Source: an uncultured Amylibacter sp.
Lineage (GTDB): Bacteria > Pseudomonadota > Alphaproteobacteria > Rhodobacterales > Rhodobacteraceae
Direction of reading: 5' to 3'
DNA length: 64,000 nt
Assembly: GCA_947497475.1 (NCBI GenBank)
Contig: CANMGS010000002.1
Span: 434,001 to 498,000 of the forward strand
A program made the position numbers and the translations under genes. Shown piece after piece: positions 60,649 through 64,000 of this stretch. How positions within the stretch are numbered: the stretch's first letter is position 1; the number at the start of each line of letters is the position of its first letter. The notes beneath the pieces were generated by a model, which worked only from the letters and a program-made list of their open reading frames with translations, was not told the DNA's origin and did not search any database.

Positions 60649-61593
60649 TTGTTTGCGGCATTGGCTGGGTGTCATACCAAAGCGTTCTTTATAAGCTCGG
60701 CTCATTGCGCTGGAATTTTGAAAACCGCTGCGCAAGGAAATCTCGGATATACTCATAGGTGTAGATAAAAGCATCTGTTGCACAGCTGACAGGCGGATAT
60801 GACGATATATTTGATTAATTGTTGCTCCAAACTCTGCAATGGCTCGGCGGTCCAATGTTTTTGCTTGGCACGACAAATGAGTGGCCAACGCATGGCGAGA
60901 AAGCGGGTTTTCGATAGTATCATGCATGGTTGATAGTGCTTTGTTCAACAACGGATTGCGGGCATTCTGTTTTGGTAGATGTGCAGTTAACGGCGCATCT
61001 TTTAATAGAAAGAACGATTCTATATCGACTTTAGAAGATTGTCCTAAGTGATTGGTAATAAGAAGTAATGCCAAATCAAAAGCAGACATAACACCCGCAC
61101 ATGTATACCTGTTTCTATCTTGGGTTAATCGCTGACGCTGTGCATTAACTTTTGGAAATTCTTCTGCAAAGCTGTCGAACGTATCCCAATGAACGGTTGC
61201 GATTTTCCCATCCAACAATCCAGCAGCGGCCATCAACCAGGCTCCTGTATCCAAACCAACCATAATATCTGCGAGTTTTGATGCCCTTTGTAGTGCGATA
61301 CGTGCCTTTGATGTATCGTGTTTTATATAGTCATAACTGGCATTTACGAATAAATAATCACAACGTCCCATTTCTGATAACGCCCCATCAGGCAATATGG
61401 GTAAACCGCTTGAGGATTGGACAGGATCACCAGAAAGCGTCAGAAATTGCCATTCAAATATGGTTTTATTGGCGAATGAGCTACAAGCACGCAAAGGCTC
61501 AAGACAGTTTGCCAAACAATGATTGGAAAACTGATCAAAAAGCAGAAATGATATTGTAATCGGCTTTGATGGTATATTTGTCCAAATGGGCAT
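60637..61593 (-). CDS. GlxA-family AraC-type regulator, CdhR-like
   Basis: The 318 residues combine an N-terminal DJ-1/PfpI-like domain (about 10-190, ISFLLFDQFSNHCLANCLEPLRA) with two C-terminal AraC helix-turn-helix units (about 225-312, HALATHLSCQAKTLDRRAIAEFGATINQIYRHIRL in parts, then ISEISLRSGFQNSSAMSRAYKERFG). It is divergent from the carnitine genes, the place of CdhR in Pseudomonas, so it probably activates them in response to carnitine. The 75-bp gap between is the likely control region. Confidence 0.88.
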   Translation of the reverse strand: MPIWTNIPSKPITISFLLFDQFSNHCLANCLEPLRACSSFANKTIFEWQFLTLSGDPVQSSSGLPILPDGALSEMGRCDYLFVNASYDYIKHDTSKARIALQRASKLADIMVGLDTGAWLMAAAGLLDGKIATVHWDTFDSFAEEFPKVNAQRQRLTQDRNRYTCAGVMSAFDLALLLITNHLGQSSKVDIESFFLLKDAPLTAHLPKQNARNPLLNKALSTMHDTIENPLSRHALATHLSCQAKTLDRRAIAEFGATINQIYRHIRLSAVQQMLLSTPMSISEISLRSGFQNSSAMSRAYKERFGMTPSQCRKQSAK

Positions 61594-61668
61594 GGTTTAT
61601 GTCTATATGTGTATAGTAAGGTTCGTCAATCCAGTGTTCCATGTAAAGGAGATACTCTGGAGATAACT

Positions 61669-62577
61669 ATGCCTTTAGAAATGAACACGAATGTCTTCAT
61701 CACTTGTGCTGTAACAGGATCAGGAAGCACCCAAGATCGCAGCCCACATGTACCACGTTCCCCAAAGCAGATTGCTGAAAGTGCGATTGAGGCGGCAAAA
61801 GCAGGGGCAGCCATTGTGCATTGCCATGTGCGTGATCCTGAAACTGGCGCGCCATCACGGGATTTAAAACTATATCGCGAAGTTACAGACCGTATTCGTG
61901 ACGCGGAAGTGGACATGGTTCTAAACCTTACGGCAGGAATGGGTGGCGATATGGTGTTCGGTAAACCAAACGCGCCGCTGCCATTGGCGGAAGGCACGGA
62001 TATGGTAAGTGCTGAGGAACGTGTGGCGCATGTTGCCGAATGCTTGCCAGAGATTTGTACGCTGGATTGCGGCACGATGAATTTTGCCGAAGCTGATTAT
62101 GTGATGACGAACACGCCTGGCATGCTTGAAGCGATGGGATCGATGATGGAAGATCTCGGTGTAAAACCAGAGATCGAAGCTTTTGATACAGGGCATTTAT
62201 GGCTTGCTAAAAATTTAGTGGAGAAGGGCATCTTAAAATCACCTGCACTTGTGCAGCTTTGTATGGGCATTCCTTGGGGGGCTCCTGATGATTTGAACAC
62301 TTTTATGGCCATGGTAAACAATGTACCTAATGACTGGAATTGGTCAGCTTTTTCCATTGGTCGCAATGAATTACCATATGTTGCAGCGGCTACCTTAGCA
62401 GGTGGTCATGTGCGTGTAGGGTTGGAAGATAACCTGTGGTTGGCAAAAGGTCAGTTGGCGACGAATGCTGATTTGGTCAAACGTGCAGTGACCATTATTG
62501 AGGGTATGGGGGCATCTGTAATGGGTCCTGATGCGGTACGTGAGAAGCTACGATTAACCAAGCGAGCTCCCAAATGA
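61669..62577 (+). CDS. 3-dehydrocarnitine cleavage enzyme (BKACE family), CdhC-like
   Basis: This 302-residue TIM-barrel BKACE enzyme condenses a 3-keto acid with acetyl-CoA. With dehydrocarnitine it would give betainyl-CoA and acetoacetate. The zinc-binding His51 and His53 are in IVHCHVRDPETG, and NLTAGMGGD, LDCGTMNFA and GHVRVGLEDNLW are family motifs. I chose the ATG at 61669 (MPLEMNTN), which has GGAG 6 nt upstream, over the frame start at 61609. It overlaps the carnitine dehydrogenase gene by 4 bp (ATGA), fixing the substrate with fair certainty. Confidence 0.9.
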   Translation: MPLEMNTNVFITCAVTGSGSTQDRSPHVPRSPKQIAESAIEAAKAGAAIVHCHVRDPETGAPSRDLKLYREVTDRIRDAEVDMVLNLTAGMGGDMVFGKPNAPLPLAEGTDMVSAEERVAHVAECLPEICTLDCGTMNFAEADYVMTNTPGMLEAMGSMMEDLGVKPEIEAFDTGHLWLAKNLVEKGILKSPALVQLCMGIPWGAPDDLNTFMAMVNNVPNDWNWSAFSIGRNELPYVAAATLAGGHVRVGLEDNLWLAKGQLATNADLVKRAVTIIEGMGASVMGPDAVREKLRLTKRAPK

Positions 62578-64000
62578 GCCGCGTTGTAGCAATTATCGGC
62601 GGCGGTGTGATCGGCGGTGGCTGGTTAACGCGTTTTTTGTTGAACGGCTGGGATGTCAATGTATTTGACCCTGATCCAGAAGCGGAGCGTAAAATCGGTG
62701 AGGTTCTGGTAAATGCACGCCGTGCGCTGCCAATGTTATATGATGTTTCTTTACCTGAGGAAGGTAAGCTAAGGTTTTGTGATACAATTGAGGCAGCGGT
62801 TGCAGGTGTGGAATGGATACAAGAAAGTGTTCCTGAGCGGCTGGATATAAAACATAAAGTATTCATTGAGGTGGAAAAATACGCTTCAAAAGATGCGATT
62901 ATTGGATCTTCTACGTCAGGTTTTAAACCGTCAGAGTTACAAGAAGGTTTATCACGACCAGAAGCTGTTGTTGTGACACACCCATTTAACCCTGTGTATC
63001 TGCTGCCGCTTATCGAGCTAGTTCCTTCTGATATAAATGATCAGCCAATGATAGAACGCGCTCAGAGTATTTTAACATCACTGGGGCTCTACCCACTTCA
63101 TGTTCGTAAAGAGATTGATGCGCATATCGCAGATCGTTTTTTAGAAGCCGTTTGGCGCGAAGCATTGTGGTTGATCAAAGATGGGATCGCTACAACAGAA
63201 GAAATTGATAACGCCATTCGCTATGGTTTTGGTCTGCGGTGGGGGCAAATGGGCCTGTTCGAAACCTACCGCGTTGCGGGCGGTGAGGCTGGTATGGAAC
63301 ATTTCATTGCACAATTTGGGCCGTGCTTAAAATGGCCTTGGACGAAACTTATGGATGTACCAGAGCTTACAGATGAATTGACTAAACAGATTGCAGGGCA
63401 GTCCGATGCACAATCTGGGCATATGTCGATCCGCGAACTAGAACAACTGCGCGATAACAATTTGGTCGCGATGATACGTGCGTTAAAAGGGCAAAATGCA
63501 GCGGCAGGAGAGCTGTTAAACACACATCAGGCGACATTAACGGCTCGTGATACCCCAGATTTTAGTAAGCCGTTGCAGACTGTGAACCGTGTGATCCCTG
63601 TGGATTGGGTTGATTACAATGGTCATATGAATGAAAGCCGCTATGGGCAGGTGTTTTCGGATGCTGCTGATGCCGTGATGGTCGCAGTCGGAGCAGATGA
63701 AGCTTATGTTGCGGGTGGTTTAAGCTATTTTACTGTAGATATAGATATCAAATTTTTACTGGAAACCCATGTAGGGCAAGCAATTACAGTTATGTCCTAT
63801 GTGCTTATGGGTGAAGGCAAAAAGTTGAAACTCTTTCATCAAATGTTGTCTGAAGATGGAGAGCTTCTGGCGACGGGCGAGCAATTCTTGCTGCATGTCA
63901 GCTTAGAAACGCGCCGTACATGTGAGCCTGAAAGTTCAGTTTTAGCAAATATTGAAGCCGCAGCCACTGCACATGCAAAACTGCCTGATCCGCGAACACA
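62574..64000 (+). CDS. L-carnitine dehydrogenase fused to a betainyl-CoA thioesterase domain (3' end beyond window)
   Basis: The frame is open from the ATG at 62574 to the window edge, at least 475 residues. Residues 1-310 are a 3-hydroxyacyl-CoA-dehydrogenase-like carnitine 3-dehydrogenase with a GGGVIGGGW Rossmann motif (9-17), SSTSGFKPSEL and the HPFNP motif (136-140). From about 335 a hot-dog thioesterase domain follows (DWVDYNGHMNESRYGQVFSDAAD). The fusion makes oxidation of carnitine and release of betaine from betainyl-CoA one polypeptide, as in known bifunctional enzymes. It is coupled to the BKACE gene. Confidence 0.92.
   Translation, partial: MSRVVAIIGGGVIGGGWLTRFLLNGWDVNVFDPDPEAERKIGEVLVNARRALPMLYDVSLPEEGKLRFCDTIEAAVAGVEWIQESVPERLDIKHKVFIEVEKYASKDAIIGSSTSGFKPSELQEGLSRPEAVVVTHPFNPVYLLPLIELVPSDINDQPMIERAQSILTSLGLYPLHVRKEIDAHIADRFLEAVWREALWLIKDGIATTEEIDNAIRYGFGLRWGQMGLFETYRVAGGEAGMEHFIAQFGPCLKWPWTKLMDVPELTDELTKQIAGQSDAQSGHMSIRELEQLRDNNLVAMIRALKGQNAAAGELLNTHQATLTARDTPDFSKPLQTVNRVIPVDWVDYNGHMNESRYGQVFSDAADAVMVAVGADEAYVAGGLSYFTVDIDIKFLLETHVGQAITVMSYVLMGEGKKLKLFHQMLSEDGELLATGEQFLLHVSLETRRTCEPESSVLANIEAAATAHAKLPDPRT

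Noticed and set aside
61594-61668. CTATA...TATAG inverted repeat between the CdhR-like gene and the BKACE gene as operator
   Set aside because: The arms are only 5 bp in an AT-rich gap, and AraC-type regulators usually bind direct repeats, so the evidence is too weak to annotate.
1-64000. CRISPR arrays, transposases, integrases or tRNA genes
   Set aside because: No regularly spaced repeats, no transposase or recombinase motifs and no tRNA cloverleaf were noticed on either strand. Only the tRNA-like part of tmRNA is present.

Overview
The window looks like a chromosomal segment of a relatively AT-rich marine Rhodobacterales (Roseobacter-group) alphaproteobacterium. The evidence is a complete Rhodobacter-type gene transfer agent (GTA) cluster, a circularly permuted alphaproteobacterial tmRNA, an RpoE-ChrR sigma/anti-sigma pair whose zinc ligands fall at the residue numbers known from Rhodobacter sphaeroides ChrR, a lipoylated pyruvate dehydrogenase E1-beta, SspB of the alpha type, and several Hint-domain proteins. 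No transposase, IS element, CRISPR array or tRNA gene was seen.

Layout. 1-7.7 kb: fatty-acid synthesis block fabD-fabG, then acpP-fabF-mltG, interrupted by an AT-rich insert (2.0-4.6 kb) with an orphan membrane protein, two tiny convergent membrane proteins and an aldehyde dehydrogenase on the minus strand. 7.9-22.8 kb: the GTA structural cluster, g1 to g15 in canonical order (terminase, portal, protease, capsid, head-tail connectors, tail tube, chaperones, tape measure, baseplate, peptidase, megatron), then a DUF2793 putative fibre/spike gene and a short conserved gene. 22.8-38.6 kb: housekeeping genes. These are a DksA-like protein, cysE, pdhA-pdhB-pdhC with a perfect 26-bp operator-like palindrome over the promoter, an ftsB-like gene, a lower-glycolysis/pentose run (tkt, gap, a 47-residue ORF, pgk, fba), a coiled-coil gene with zapA, and a minus-strand run purL, bolA-like, small membrane proteins, grxD.

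38.6-43.8 kb: a candidate small RNA containing a 19-codon ORF, a LysR regulator, a TusA-like protein, ccdA, an unknown membrane/hydrolase-like protein coupled to a cytochrome P450, and a ribbon-helix-helix protein. 43.8-51.0 kb: three Hint-domain proteins and a repeat-containing unknown, with fumC, a PmtA-like methyltransferase and sspB between them. 51.3-54.1 kb: two DUF1194 (von Willebrand A) secreted proteins flanking the permuted tmRNA gene, then a DUF817 membrane protein. 54.2-60.6 kb: chrR-rpoE transcribed leftwards and, divergently, a six-gene operon (FAD amine oxidase, DUF1365, chalcone-isomerase-like, MFS, DUF3833, SDR). Both sides carry an RpoE-type promoter (TGATCC, 18-nt spacer, TA-rich -10). 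This is the core of a singlet-oxygen/membrane stress response. 60.6 kb to the end: an L-carnitine catabolism locus with a GlxA/CdhR-like regulator, a dehydrocarnitine-cleavage (BKACE) enzyme and a carnitine dehydrogenase fused to a thioesterase, which runs off the window.

The most promising under-described elements are the Hint/repeat-protein/RHH cluster, the purL-lysR intergenic RNA with its near-leaderless mini-ORF, the stacked small membrane ORFs coupled to grxD, the structured RNA between the GTA capsid and connector genes, and the pdh palindrome.
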